From NCBI GenBank assembly GCA_023101885.1, contig JALPQD010000826.1, positions 62,001-126,000 on the forward strand: a stretch of DNA of 64,000 nt. Direction: 5' to 3'. This document shows positions 63,331-64,000 of this stretch, piece after piece. Every line of letters starts with the position of its first letter. The first letter of the stretch is position 1. A program made the translations under genes and the position numbers. Below the pieces are notes generated by a model. The model ran no database searches, was not told the origin of the DNA, and saw nothing but the letters and a program-made list of their open reading frames with translations. Source of the DNA: Typhlomys cinereus. Its lineage: Eukaryota; Chordata; Mammalia; Rodentia; Platacanthomyidae.

Positions 63331-64000
63331 ATGATTTTTGCCTCAACACAGAAGTTACAGTTTAGGAGCATCTCTACGATACTTATCCCTAAGAAGTGAA
63401 ATGCCAACATTTGACTCTGAATCCTCCGCACAGGTTCACTCTTTTGGAAAATCATGACTTGCGTGAACATGTTATGTGCGAATGTCGCAAAAAGAGGGTG
63501 ATCTTCTCCTGAACACAAAGCGTAACACTACAGAATATTCTGTAGGATACTTATCCCTGAGAAGTGCACCTCCAACATTTGACTGTCAGTCCTTCTCACT
63601 TGGTTCACTCTTTTGGAATATCAAGGCCTGCGTGAACATATTCCATGAAAATGTCACAAAACCAGTGTGAATTTCTCAGAAATATAAAAAGTTACAACGT
63701 ATGAACATCTACAACAGGATTCTTATCGCTGAGAAGAGAAAGTGACACATGTGAATTGGACGCGTCCTCACTTGGTCACTATTTTCAAGCTCATTAAAAG
63801 CCTGAACATAGTTGGTAGAATCAGCACAAAACAAATGTTGTTTTCTCCAGGTTACAAACTTTTACTGTCTAGAAACCTGTGTAGGATACTTATCTGAAAG
63901 AAGTGCACATGTTGCACATGACTTCCCAACGAAGTGCACATGCTACATATGACTGTGAGTCCTCTTCAATTGGTTCACTGTTTTCGAAGGGAACGACTAG

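Larger units (their letters stand above)
1..64000 (+). repeat. Satellite array, ~872-bp pentameric higher-order unit
   Basis: The window is a head-to-tail array in one orientation. Each unit has five related subunits A-E of about 168 bp (C is longer). Intact A subunits start at 1, 905, 1777, 2648, 3551, 4423, 5295, 6196, 7099, 7970, 8842, 9744, 10648, 12527, 13401, 14273, 15144, 16017, 16890, 17762, 18629, 19501, 20372, 21239, 22107, 22979, 23833, 24701, 25557, 26423, 27297, 28179, 29039, 29912, 30789, 31657, 32524, 33425, 34298, 35171, 36042, 36913, 37780, 38623, 39495, 40328, 41202, 42047, 42914, 43788, 44659, 45522, 46389, 47267, 48135, 48976, 50050, 50915, 51786, 52648, 53521, 54394, 55273, 56083, 56894, 57760, 59306, 60178, 61755, 62627 and 63499. 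Most spacings are 867-873 bp; near 902 means an extra C-subunit repeat, near 842 a missing one. The array runs off both ends. A centromeric or pericentromeric role is inferred from architecture only. The family is not one I recognise. Confidence 0.97.
57919..64000 (+). repeat. Class 1 satellite block with 2,449-bp duplication
   Basis: Class 1 resumes at the A/B deletion junction near 57,919. It includes units 59306, 60178, 61755, 62627 and 63499, two four-subunit units, and variants such as GTTTCATGGAAACGGCG or AACAGCG in C and CAGAATATTCTGTAGG in A of the last units. The window ends inside subunit C. No gene is visible. Confidence 0.85.

Noticed and set aside
1..64000. CRISPR array
   Set aside because: Repeats are contiguous ~168-bp subunits with no short direct repeats separated by unique spacers, and the context is eukaryotic.
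1..64000. Human-type alpha satellite
   Set aside because: The subunit length is similar (about 170 bp), but the sequence does not match the alpha consensus as I remember it.

Overview
The window is almost entirely one tandem satellite array and holds no protein-coding gene that I can support. The basic subunit is about 168 bp. Five diverged subunits (called A to E here: 169, 166, 200, 168 and 168 bp in a representative copy) form a higher-order unit of about 872 bp, and 71 intact A-subunit starts plus two E/A hybrid subunits give about 73 units, all in the same orientation. Alpha-like unit length with a multi-level higher-order repeat (HOR) structure is typical of mammalian centromeric or pericentromeric satellite, but the sequence does not resemble human alpha satellite and I do not recognise the family.

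Two foreign insertions interrupt the array. One, at 11,410-12,248, is an 839-bp polyadenylated retro-insertion with a G-rich purine tract, AATAAA and poly(A), which looks like the 3' end of an L1-type LINE; it is flanked by a 15-bp target-site duplication with one mismatch. The other is a full-length (164-nt) U1 snRNA retropseudogene on the minus strand at 49,575-49,738, with a poly(A) tail (poly-T on +) and a perfect 15-bp target-site duplication. Poly(A)-tailed snRNA retrocopies point to a mammal with active L1; the L1-like 3' end would fit a rodent or related placental, but that is a weak inference.

Layout. 1-10,262: young, almost identical units in a four-unit (a-b-c-d) HOR of about 3.55 kb, with one unit lost by a d/a crossover. 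10,263-12,263: transitional units, a D/E register break and the LINE-like insertion. 12,264-27,025: class 1 units of a second subfamily that often alternate as two-unit (1.74 kb) HORs; this part contains indel-rich stretches (20.64-21.0 and 21.34-22.33 kb) that look like poor consensus sequence. From 27,026 onward, blocks of a distinct class 2 (27.0-32.5, 37.1-43.2, 45.3-49.2, 54.6-57.9 kb) alternate with class 1 blocks, with conversion-like patches between them. 57,919-64,000: class 1 units that include a 2,449-bp tandem duplication whose copies each lost one subunit.

The most interesting signals are a short dyad in subunit A whose symmetry survives between subfamilies by paired changes (C/G to T/G to T/A), the mosaic switching of two satellite classes, and the two retro-insertions. 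Nothing here works as a gene system; any function would be structural (kinetochore, heterochromatin or satellite transcript).
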